The notes under the pieces: model-generated | What the model was told of the DNA's origin: nothing | The model's database searches: none | The model's input: only the letters and a program-made list of their open reading frames with translations | Shown: one piece after another, positions 1 through 5,817 of the stretch | Layout: the number at the start of each line of letters is the position of its first letter | Position numbering within the stretch: position 1 is the first letter of the stretch | Position numbers and translations under genes: made by a program | Assembly: GCA_913054525.1 (NCBI GenBank) | Contig: CAJXHR010000039.1 | Location: forward strand, 1-6,353 | Source of the DNA: an uncultured bacterium | GTDB taxonomy: Bacteria; Patescibacteriota; Minisyncoccia; Spechtbacterales; HO2-43-30 | Direction of reading: 5' to 3' | DNA length: 6,353 bases

Positions 1-299
1 AGGAAAAAACTTACCACAAGTCCAAAAATATCATTCTTCCGAGCTGAGGCAAAAATCTCTCTATGCCCGGAATCATGCCCCAGAAATCCTATCTGACCAA
101 ATACAAATGCCATTAGGATGGCATTCAGAAGCTGCAGCCAAAAACTCTCCACGGTTATAATGATTGCGATGCTTAAAGCCAACAATCCTAAAATTACAAC
201 AACATTGCCCGCATAGTAAGCCGGCTGCCTGTCCAGCAAACCTTGCTGCCGGACAAGTCGCGTGAGCTCTTTATAGCTTGCTCGACTCGAATTTTCCAT
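1..299 (-). CDS. Membrane fatty-acid desaturase, N-terminal fragment
   Basis: The gene is cut by the left edge of the window; the first 99 residues are visible from an ATG at 299. A good Shine-Dalgarno (AGAGAGG) lies about 6 nt upstream of this ATG. After a polar N-terminus comes a hydrophobic stretch (about residues 32-50), a second one (about 56-73), then GFLGHDSGHREIF at 71-83. That is the first histidine box (H75-D76-x-G-H79) of DesA/linoleoyl-type di-iron desaturases (COG3239-like), together with its usual flanking sequence. Enzymes of this family insert a cis double bond into acyl chains at the membrane, using O2 and an electron donor. The second and third histidine boxes lie outside the window, so intactness and regiospecificity cannot be judged. 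It is divergently transcribed from another desaturase, which suggests shared control of lipid unsaturation. The family call is fairly secure; the exact substrate is unknown. Confidence 0.85.
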   Translation of the reverse strand, partial: MENSSRASYKELTRLVRQQGLLDRQPAYYAGNVVVILGLLALSIAIIITVESFWLQLLNAILMAFVFGQIGFLGHDSGHREIFASARKNDIFGLVVSFF

Positions 300-358
300 T
301 TTACGCCTCTCTTTATATGTGAAAGAACTTTTATCCACCTTAGCATTATTCCTATAGA

Positions 359-387
359 TTGATAAGTCCAAATAAAAAATCTGTCAG
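359..387 (-). promoter_or_regulatory. Candidate promoter for the leftward desaturase
   Basis: On the minus strand CTGACA (plus 382-387, 5 of 6 to TTGACA) is followed after 17 bp by TATCAA (plus 359-364, 4 of 6 to TATAAT). Spacing is ideal but the -10 is imperfect. A TTGGAC / AATAAT pair slightly downstream with 15-bp spacing is an alternative. Either would give an AT-rich leader of a few tens of nucleotides before the ATG at 299. Confidence 0.3.
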
Positions 388-398
388 AAAACGGCTCG

Positions 399-419
399 TC
401 TATGCACATAGAGTATAAT
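399..419 (+). promoter_or_regulatory. -10 box with abutting inverted repeat (candidate operator) for the rightward desaturase
   Basis: A perfect TATAAT lies at 414-419, about 50 nt before the desaturase start, which implies a 5' leader of roughly 40 nt. No good -35 hexamer stands 16-18 bp upstream. Immediately before the -10, at 399-412, is TCTATG-CA-CATAGA, a 14-bp inverted repeat with perfect 6-bp arms. A dyad in the spacer of a promoter with a weak -35 is a typical place for a regulator to bind. Which regulator, and whether it also acts on the divergent gene, cannot be told from the sequence. Confidence 0.4.
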
Positions 420-468
420 GTGGTACGCTCAAAATATTGTTCTTTGACTTAAAGCTGGGGTGAAAGAA

Positions 469-1425
469 ATGACGAGCGTAATGGCCTCTGTTTTCAAAAC
501 GGTAGTGATGGACTGGCCGCCTCCAAAATATCACGAGCAAACGCCGAACTTACCGTTCTTGGCAGGCATGATAGCAATACATCTGATAGTAGCTTTTGCT
601 ATTTTTAGATTTATAAATAATGGCTTCTACAACCTTACGGCAAGTGCCGCGACCATGGGATCGGTCTGGGCGCTTGGCGGGTTTGGGATCGCATTCTATT
701 ATCACAGAATGCTCACGCATGAAGGCTTCAAGTCGTGGTTTTGGCTCAGATGCCTTCTTGGCGCATGCGCTTCATTGCTTAACCAAGGAAAGCCGGCTTG
801 GTGGGCGGCGCTTCACTTCGCGCACCATAGCTACTCCGACAGAGAAGGTGATCCGCATACCCCAAACAACGGATTCCTTTGGGCGCACTGTATAACCTAT
901 ATATTTAAGTATGAAGACCCGTATTTTGAAGCACGACTAAAGAAGTACAGGGAAGATCCCGCTGTCCGCTGGCAGGAAAAATACTATATTATCTTTGCCA
1001 CTATGCCGTTTACTATCCCCCCTACAGTAGGATTCTTTCTGGGGGGGTGGCCCTTGGCCATAGAAATGACCCTGGCGTCAGTTGTTGGCCTGGCCGCCGG
1101 GCTTCATCTCACATGGAGCATAAATTCGTGGGACCATATAGGCAAACTCCCGCCATTTATACGCTGGCTTGAAAAAACTCCGGTGATTAATTTCTTTATC
1201 GGACAAAAGACACGCGAAATTACCCCCGGAGACCGCAGCCGCAACAATAAATTTCTTTCTACGTTCACTTTCGGAAAAGGTAATCATGAAGATCATCACG
1301 CCGACCCGCAAGCAGCTTATCATTCCGGAAATTGGGATATAAATAAATGGGTTGTTCTTGCTCTGGAGCGCCTTGGGATAATATGGGACGTCAAACACCC
1401 CAAACCAACATCTACCAAAAACTAA
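469..1425 (+). CDS. Acyl-CoA (stearoyl-CoA Delta9-type) fatty-acid desaturase
   Basis: A complete 318-residue integral-membrane di-iron desaturase (COG1398-like). It probably introduces a Delta9 double bond into saturated acyl chains. All histidine clusters are present: HRMLTHE (H79, H84), HFAHHS (H116, H119, H120) and GNHEDHH (H273, H276, H277). The extra ligand motif N219-x3-H223 in SINSWDH matches the NSxxH element of stearoyl-CoA desaturases. Hydrophobic segments lie near residues 31-48, 58-78, 174-192 and 195-215. Length is normal for bacterial members without a fused cytochrome b5. I chose the ATG at 469 because GGGGTGA (457-463) gives a Shine-Dalgarno about 6 nt upstream; an in-frame GTG at 460 would add three residues and has a poorer site. 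The gene is divergent from a second desaturase and convergent with mltG, and a terminator follows its stop directly. The family call is strong; substrate and regiospecificity are inferred from the family. Confidence 0.93.
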   Translation: MTSVMASVFKTVVMDWPPPKYHEQTPNLPFLAGMIAIHLIVAFAIFRFINNGFYNLTASAATMGSVWALGGFGIAFYYHRMLTHEGFKSWFWLRCLLGACASLLNQGKPAWWAALHFAHHSYSDREGDPHTPNNGFLWAHCITYIFKYEDPYFEARLKKYREDPAVRWQEKYYIIFATMPFTIPPTVGFFLGGWPLAIEMTLASVVGLAAGLHLTWSINSWDHIGKLPPFIRWLEKTPVINFFIGQKTREITPGDRSRNNKFLSTFTFGKGNHEDHHADPQAAYHSGNWDINKWVVLALERLGIIWDVKHPKPTSTKN

Positions 1426-1453
1426 AAGTCCGCTCTCCTAAGCGGGCTTTTTT
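1426..1453 (+). terminator. Intrinsic terminator between convergent genes
   Basis: AAGTCCGCT (1426-1434) pairs with AGCGGGCTT (1441-1449) around a 6-nt loop, with one G-T pair. Six Ts run from 1448 to 1453. The hairpin begins at the base after the desaturase stop codon. On the opposite strand the hairpin is followed by CTTTTAGTTTTT, so it may also end mltG transcription, whose stop codon lies at 1455-1457. Confidence 0.85.
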
Positions 1454-1454
1454 A

Positions 1455-2501
1455 TTACCTCAGATACTTAATCCTATTCTCATTATGCTCGTCCAGGGTT
1501 TTTGAGAATATAGTCTCCCCCGTTGTTGGAGTTGAAAGATAATATAGATATTCTGATTCTATGGGATCTATAGCGGCGTTTATGGCGTTGATCCCGGGAT
1601 TTGCTATGGGAGTTGGCGGAAGGCCCCGGTATTTATAAGTATTATAAGGAGAATCAATTAGCTTGTGGTCGTTTGTGATTTCACCTGTTTTTTTGCCGGT
1701 AAGATACGCGAGAGTAGCGTCCACCTGAAGCGGCATGCCTATCTCCATGCGCTTCCAAAGCGCGCCCGATACAGTTCGCATATCTTCGTACGTCTGTACC
1801 TCCCGCTCTATCAGGGAGGCCATGATGACGACTTCGTATAGATTCTTCCCCCGCGCCTTGATTTTTACGCGCATAGCATCTGATATTTTTGAATCAAAAT
1901 TCCCAAGCATCCTTTTTACGATGTCGTTTAGGGAAGAGTCCTCCTCGAAAAAATAGGTGTCGGGGAAAAGAAAGCCGTCCAGCGTGGCGCGCGGAGGAAG
2001 ATCCGCAAGATACGCGAATCCAAAAATTTCCTTCGCCAAGGGCGCTGTTATCCCTACCGCCTCTTCCAGCTCAGACTCGCTCACATTAAGCCCGCCGGCA
2101 ATAAGTGCGTCTTCTATCTGCCCGGTTGTATATCCTTCCGGTATTGTAATTCTCACTCCCGGATCAAACCTTACCTTTCCCTCCGCAAGGATACGCACAA
2201 TTTCGGGAATTGTCTTGGCGGGGGAAAGCTCATATTCTCCCGCCTGCAAAAGATTTCCCGCATCTTTTCGCCAAATATAATAATTGAAAAATAAATCGTT
2301 GGATATAATCCCCTCTTTCTCCAGATTAACAGCGATTTCTTTGGCGCCCTGCCCCTTATCAATAGTAAAATCAATTATCAGGTCGCTTGAAGAATCCGCC
2401 GAGCCCATGGAGCCGAAAGTTAAATATGCCAAAAAAACAATGGCAACAAGATCAATTGCCATAAATACGAGAAGTCCTAATTGTGCTAATTTACGGGACA
2501 T
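1455..2501 (-). CDS. mltG: Endolytic murein transglycosylase MltG (YceG family)
   Basis: A 348-residue inner-membrane lytic transglycosylase that cleaves nascent peptidoglycan glycan strands and helps set their length. A short basic N-terminus is followed by one membrane anchor (about residues 8-30), then a LysM-like extracytoplasmic region (about 40-115) and the YceG catalytic domain. Family landmarks are ITIPEGYTTGQIEDAL (118-133), DGFLFPDTYFF (175-185), ASLIEREV (228-235), GMPLQVDATLAYL (255-267) and PYNTYKYRGLPPTPIANPG (285-303). E232 in ASLIEREV aligns with the catalytic glutamate of E. coli MltG (E218). I prefer the ATG at 2501; in-frame TTG codons at 2516 and 2519 would add five or six residues. 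No Shine-Dalgarno precedes the ATG, but a TATAAT ends 6 nt upstream, so the message may be leaderless. In many bacteria mltG lies near alaS and ruvX; here alaS is about 3.4 kb upstream on the same strand and ruvX is not seen. Confidence 0.95.
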   Translation of the reverse strand: MSRKLAQLGLLVFMAIDLVAIVFLAYLTFGSMGSADSSSDLIIDFTIDKGQGAKEIAVNLEKEGIISNDLFFNYYIWRKDAGNLLQAGEYELSPAKTIPEIVRILAEGKVRFDPGVRITIPEGYTTGQIEDALIAGGLNVSESELEEAVGITAPLAKEIFGFAYLADLPPRATLDGFLFPDTYFFEEDSSLNDIVKRMLGNFDSKISDAMRVKIKARGKNLYEVVIMASLIEREVQTYEDMRTVSGALWKRMEIGMPLQVDATLAYLTGKKTGEITNDHKLIDSPYNTYKYRGLPPTPIANPGINAINAAIDPIESEYLYYLSTPTTGETIFSKTLDEHNENRIKYLR

Positions 2502-2507
2502 AATGGC

Positions 2508-2513
2508 ATTATA
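2508..2513 (-). promoter_or_regulatory. -10 box of a probable leaderless mltG promoter
   Basis: On the minus strand TATAAT is followed by GCCATT and then the mltG ATG, so a normal start point would fall at or next to the A of the start codon. No Shine-Dalgarno is present. No convincing -35 is visible: the expected place falls in the terminator stem of the upstream gene. The perfect -10 supports the call; the missing -35 lowers confidence. Confidence 0.4.
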
Positions 2514-2516
2514 CAA

Positions 2517-2545
2517 CAAATAAAAAGGCCCCGCTACTACGGGGC
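2517..2545 (-). terminator. Intrinsic terminator overlapping the end of the HNH-like gene
   Basis: On the minus strand GCCCCG (2545-2540) pairs with CGGGGC (2533-2528) around the loop TAGTAG, then CTTTTTATTTG follows. The stem encodes the last residues of the HNH-like protein and the loop carries its TAG stop codon (2537-2539) plus a second TAG. It ends the phosphoesterase-HNH transcript just before the mltG promoter. Confidence 0.85.
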
Positions 2546-2950
2546 GTTAAGCCATTCTTTTCGAATAAATTCGCGCTCTATCCAATCAATAACTTCCTCC
2601 ACTCTTAGATCGCCGAACAGCGCCTGCCATGCGTCTCTTCTTTTTTTAGTTTTAGTGGTTTTGATATCTTTTATTTTCGAATCTACCCTTTTGTCTTTCC
2701 AGGGTTTTAAAACCCTAAAACGCACATAGAAAAAATTTTCACTTAAACCGCCGTTTTTGTCCATGTAGTTCCAAAGCTTACCGACCACTTCAGACGCTTT
2801 CATGTTTTCAAACAATGTGTGCCAATACCTGTGTCCGTCCAGCCCGTTTGGCCATCTGTCGTCCGGATATGTATTATCCTTATCTCCGCCTCCCCGGGAC
2901 CTTGGGAGTATATGGTGCGATCCTCCCCGCTCCATGGCTTTCCGGCTCAT
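2537..2950 (-). CDS. Small HNH-like protein with a duplicated W-x2-LF module
   Basis: A 137-residue protein. Residues 11-26 read SHHILPRSRGGGDKDN, resembling the first part of an HNH nuclease motif (H12-H13 ... N26). An HRYWH pair follows (H40, H44), where a beta-beta-alpha-Me fold would place its helix histidines. There are no cysteines, so the structural zinc of many HNH proteins is absent. I associate short 'PRSRGG...WHxLF' proteins with Patescibacteria, but know no proven function. Residues 43-60 (WHTLFENMKASEVVGKLW) resemble residues 108-125 (WQALFGDLRVEEVIDWIE), suggesting an internal duplication in which the second copy lost its histidines. A lysine-rich linker (about 86-104) joins them. 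The ATG at 2950 is preceded by GGAG at a 7-nt gap. It starts 21 bp after the phosphoesterase stop, so the two are probably co-transcribed. Nuclease activity is inference; an alternative is a non-catalytic nucleic-acid-binding protein. Confidence 0.75.
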   Translation of the reverse strand: MSRKAMERGGSHHILPRSRGGGDKDNTYPDDRWPNGLDGHRYWHTLFENMKASEVVGKLWNYMDKNGGLSENFFYVRFRVLKPWKDKRVDSKIKDIKTTKTKKRRDAWQALFGDLRVEEVIDWIEREFIRKEWLNAP

Positions 2951-2971
2951 CCTGCCACTCCCGATGCCACG

Positions 2972-4966
2972 CTACACAACTCCTAAATCCTCTTGCAACT
3001 TTTCATAAATATCCAGATTACTCAATTCAACCGGATCACGCTCTGATCCGCAAAAAATTGTCGTATTACACACAATACGGCCATTGTGAACGTTAGTACG
3101 CACACATCCATATCCAAAGTCAACCGTTTTACCCATTCGCTGCTCAAATTTAGTTTTGTGCTTATTGGTGCCTAATTGAAGCGCCACGCGTTGTCCCAGC
3201 TCTGCATTCCACTTCTCTACTTCAACTGCGGTATGAAAGTTGGCTAGAACAACAACGTGTGCTCTTCTTCCAAAGGCAAGTTCGTGCTCCGCCCTAAGAG
3301 ATGTAGTGGCAGCACGCCCCATATGCGGATGGAATACTTGAAGTTTAATGCCGGATGGAAATTTATATACTTTATCTATGATATTAGTAATCTTGGATCG
3401 GACAATCTTTGTGATTTCTCCGTTTAAACTGCGTACCTTGCTTTGACTTCTCACAATGTTGGTAATGCCGTCTACGACCAAGCCCTCCAACTCCAAATGG
3501 AAAATGGCCAATGGCGTTACCCCAAGGTCCTCCTCCCATTCGTCGTGATTACCCGGAATATATACAAAATCCAATAGAGCCTTCTTAATAGCCCGCCCCA
3601 TCTTGATGCTTGTATCTATACCCTCGATATTTAATCTTGTTGCAAACACCTTCAAGAGCACTTTGGCTATCATCCTTGCGGCAAACTTTTCCTGCTCTGT
3701 ATAGTTCATTCCCCCAATCACTTCCCCGCGCTCAACGAGATTGTGCTTAAGGCCTTCAATGAAGTCGCCCGCTCCTACAAGTATCGTGGCGCACTCTCTT
3801 TCAACGAATTTGGGCATTTCATCCACAAAATATTCATAATCAGAATTTACTGATCCTGCATGCAGACAACCGAATGCGACGATAGATTCCGTTTTAAAAC
3901 GGTTAGAATCTACAACCGGATACCGCAAAGTATGCTTAAACCAGTCAGATGGAAAATCATATCGGCGGGATGCCTCGTCGTATATGAGTCCGGGCCAATC
4001 TCCGTCCGGCTCCATAATACCCTTTAGGATACGGACTACTGTCGGTCTCTGAATAGAAAGAGAGTCGGCTATATACCCTTCGGTTATGGGACCGCTTATA
4101 ATGTGGTTGATAATCTTATTCTGATTACGAGATCTGCTCTCAGGCTTGGGCACGAAAGTGCGCTCATACATCAAAAGGTCTTTCAACGTATGATTTGTTG
4201 GGCACATATGCTCATTATCCGCCGAAAGCTTCAGCGTTACGACGCCAACCTGATTTTCAGAGGTAGTAGTTTCCGTGGGCCTAGATATCATAGGAAGACC
4301 CATATAATCTCTTGGGACCTCTCCTTTTGGCTTTGCGATGTAAGATCCGGTACAGCCGACAATATATACATCCACAAACCCCTGAGCGCTGCGTTCCTGA
4401 TTCTGTCGCACAATTCTGTCAATTGCCGTACTTGCATATTGAGAGCTCCATTGCGCCCTATCCGGAACCAATACTTCGATAGTTTTGCCCACCACTTTAG
4501 TCGGCAGACGCTCGTCGGACTTGTTGTAGTAAAGAATATCCGGACGAAGTTCAATCAGCTCAGTGGCAACTTCTTGTCCAATATCCTTGTCGTACGGCTT
4601 GCTGGTTATAAGATAAATCTTCACAGGCACGCCGGCTTCTATTTCAAAGCTGGGAATCTCGCGGGAGAGCTCAGCTGCCGAATTTTTAATAAATTCAGTA
4701 CGTAGTTGCCTGCGGATAACCGTAGAATTAGCGGTCTCTCCCGATTCTTTGGCCTCCGCCTTCTTTTCTTCCAAGTTTCTTGCTACAAATTCCCTTGCTT
4801 GGACCTCAAGCGCCCTGCCAGCCACAAGGCCGCCAGCGATAATAACAAATTTAGAGTCGTTTTCAGCGAAAATCTTGAAGCCAATCTCTAAAAGGCCGCT
4901 GCGATATCCGTCACCTCCGTAATCAATACGGGAGCACAGACCAACTATCACGCTTTGACTTGCCAT
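2972..4966 (-). CDS. Two-domain calcineurin-like metallophosphoesterase with a central helix-turn-helix
   Basis: A 664-residue protein. The C-terminal part (about 360-645) carries recognisable metallophosphoesterase motifs: FGCLHAGS (365-372), GAGDFIEG (398-405), PGNHDEW (471-477), FHPHMG (545-550) and ANFH (575-578). The usual first Asp of DxH is Cys367, and GHxH reads ANFH, so two expected metal ligands differ. D401, N473 and several histidines remain. The N-terminal part (about 5-250) shows the same order of elements with the ligands gone: CSRIDYGG for SDxHxG, IIAGGLVAG for GGDxxxG, VGCTGSYIA for GHTHxxxI. It looks like a degenerate second copy. A charged helical insertion lies near 53-110. 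Between the halves, about 283-340, is a winged-helix-like region (ITEGYIADSLSIQRPTVVRI). The ATG at 4966 has AGGAG 9 nt upstream; the ATG at 4975 abuts that site, so it is less likely. The substrate may be a nucleic acid or nucleotide, but this is inference. Confidence 0.72.
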   Translation of the reverse strand: MASQSVIVGLCSRIDYGGDGYRSGLLEIGFKIFAENDSKFVIIAGGLVAGRALEVQAREFVARNLEEKKAEAKESGETANSTVIRRQLRTEFIKNSAAELSREIPSFEIEAGVPVKIYLITSKPYDKDIGQEVATELIELRPDILYYNKSDERLPTKVVGKTIEVLVPDRAQWSSQYASTAIDRIVRQNQERSAQGFVDVYIVGCTGSYIAKPKGEVPRDYMGLPMISRPTETTTSENQVGVVTLKLSADNEHMCPTNHTLKDLLMYERTFVPKPESRSRNQNKIINHIISGPITEGYIADSLSIQRPTVVRILKGIMEPDGDWPGLIYDEASRRYDFPSDWFKHTLRYPVVDSNRFKTESIVAFGCLHAGSVNSDYEYFVDEMPKFVERECATILVGAGDFIEGLKHNLVERGEVIGGMNYTEQEKFAARMIAKVLLKVFATRLNIEGIDTSIKMGRAIKKALLDFVYIPGNHDEWEEDLGVTPLAIFHLELEGLVVDGITNIVRSQSKVRSLNGEITKIVRSKITNIIDKVYKFPSGIKLQVFHPHMGRAATTSLRAEHELAFGRRAHVVVLANFHTAVEVEKWNAELGQRVALQLGTNKHKTKFEQRMGKTVDFGYGCVRTNVHNGRIVCNTTIFCGSERDPVELSNLDIYEKLQEDLGVV

Positions 4967-5043
4967 ATCAGACATCTCCTTTTGTCGCTCATTTCCTTTC
5001 CGCCGGGTATGAAATAAGATTAATTGTAAAAAAACTTTCCTTT

Positions 5044-5059
5044 TTTATACCGTATCATA
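5044..5059 (-). promoter_or_regulatory. Weak candidate promoter of the phosphoesterase-HNH operon
   Basis: The gap 4967-5112 must hold a start site if the terminator at 5077-5104 works. On the minus strand TATGAT (plus 5054-5059) and TATAAA (plus 5044-5049) are possible -10 boxes. Neither has a good -35, because that place is occupied by the terminator's T-tract. The resulting leader would be about 70 nt or slightly longer and contains two purine-rich Shine-Dalgarno-like stretches. Confidence 0.25.
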
Positions 5060-5063
5060 TATT

Positions 5064-5104
5064 CAAAAAAACATAAAAGCCCTCCGACCGCGGTCGGAGG
5101 GCTT
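5064..5104 (-). terminator. Intrinsic terminator after the 193-aa gene (28-bp perfect palindrome)
   Basis: Bases 5077-5104 form a perfect 28-bp GC-rich palindrome with 14-base arms (CGGTCGGAGGGCTT and its complement). On the minus strand it is followed by TTATGTTTTTTTG, a usable U-tract. It lies 8 bp past the stop codon at 5113. The plus side has no comparable T-run, so it acts leftward and separates the 193-aa gene from the phosphoesterase operon. Confidence 0.85.
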
Positions 5105-5112
5105 ATGATATA

Positions 5113-5694
5113 TCAAGCCCTTGTAACTGTGAATTCCGGAATTGATTTGAACTCCTCCGGATCGTCGGAGGAATCCGGCTTTCTACGTTTGGATACTCTT
5201 TGTATCCCCCCTTTGAAGACCCTCTCATCTTCAACCCTTCCAAGATCATCTTCTCCAAGAATCCTTTTTAGAAGCATCCTGCGCCCCTCACGCATAAGTA
5301 AAAGCCGCTTTAAGGACTCTATTGTCTCCGCTCGCGGAGAATCGCGGAACACAGGAGAAAGTGCATACTCCATATACTCTCTTGTTGTCTTCTTGAGCAG
5401 CTGCGCGCGCTCACGAATTTTCTGCGCGAATTTTGGACAATTCCACATATAGTGCGCGTCACACTCCCAATCATCACCTAGGTCAGGCGGTTCCGCACCG
5501 TACTCAAACGGAAAACACATCGGTATTAAATGAGTCAAAAAAACATCAAACTCACATTCCTCTTCGGACCGGGAATCCTTTAAAATACTATTGTGTAATC
5601 TCTTCCTTATGTCATCGGTGATTTCGCCCCACTCATCCATGATTCGATTCATCTCGTCCGCGGAAATATTGCTGATATGTCCATTCGTACTCAT
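5113..5694 (-). CDS. Unrecognised 193-aa protein
   Basis: I do not recognise this protein. It is soluble, mostly charged, with no signal peptide or membrane segment. Visible elements are a predicted helical N-terminus (about 10-40) and a middle section with clustered C47, H55, C60, C78, H81 and C86. The last three read CDAHYMWNC (C-x2-H-x4-C), so metal binding is possible. A basic, helix-rich stretch follows (about 90-146, with LKRLLLMREGRRMLLKRIL at 128-146), then a polar tail with RVSKRRK (166-172) and many acidic residues. The start is chosen at the ATG at 5694, preceded by AAAGGAG with a 7-nt gap. An open frame continues 23 codons further to a TTG, without a ribosome site. It has its own promoter (-10 at 5781-5786) and its own terminator. 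It lies next to the phosphoesterase-HNH pair, so a related role is possible but unproven. Confidence 0.7.
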   Translation of the reverse strand: MSTNGHISNISADEMNRIMDEWGEITDDIRKRLHNSILKDSRSEEECEFDVFLTHLIPMCFPFEYGAEPPDLGDDWECDAHYMWNCPKFAQKIRERAQLLKKTTREYMEYALSPVFRDSPRAETIESLKRLLLMREGRRMLLKRILGEDDLGRVEDERVFKGGIQRVSKRRKPDSSDDPEEFKSIPEFTVTRA

Positions 5695-5780
5695 CACTGG
5701 TCTCCTTTTAATACGAGCAAACAGTCCACTTGAAGAACTCTCTTGTAGGTACTCTGAGCACAAGTTTTAGTATCTCACAT

Positions 5781-5808
5781 ATTATACACTAAACCCCAAA
5801 AAAAGCAA
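5781..5808 (-). promoter_or_regulatory. Promoter of the 193-aa gene
   Basis: On the minus strand a perfect TATAAT (plus 5781-5786) stands 16 bp from TTGCTT (plus 5803-5808), a poor -35 (3 of 6). The start point would be near 5774, giving a leader of about 80 nt before the ATG at 5694. The -35 side begins about 10 bp beyond the 51-nt palindrome. Confidence 0.5.
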
Positions 5809-5817
5809 GGTATAAGG

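Noticed and set aside
194..409. Minus-strand open frame of 71 codons over the desaturase start and intergenic region
   Set aside because: It overlaps the N-terminal desaturase in another frame, has no family features, and the HDSGH-containing frame with a good ribosome site explains the region.
1078..1398. 106-codon minus-strand frame inside the Delta9-type desaturase
   Set aside because: Antisense shadow of a gene with all its histidine boxes; no recognisable domain.
1957..2280. 107-codon plus-strand frame opposite mltG
   Set aside because: Antisense to conserved MltG motifs; Ser/Pro-rich shadow-like translation.
4103..4705. 200-codon plus-strand frame opposite the phosphoesterase
   Set aside because: Long but antisense to a convincing coding frame; composition looks like a shadow translation and there is no ribosome site or domain.
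4976..5076. Riboswitch or structured leader before the phosphoesterase
   Set aside because: Apart from the terminator at its right edge, the gap is AT-rich with no paired structure or known aptamer motif that I can see.
5105..5452. 115-codon plus-strand frame starting just after the GC-rich palindrome
   Set aside because: Antisense to the 193-aa gene, no Shine-Dalgarno, Ser/Arg-rich shadow composition.
5695..5763. 23-codon N-terminal extension of the 193-aa protein from a TTG
   Set aside because: No ribosome site before the TTG, whereas AAAGGAG precedes the ATG at 5694; the extension falls in the expected 5' leader.
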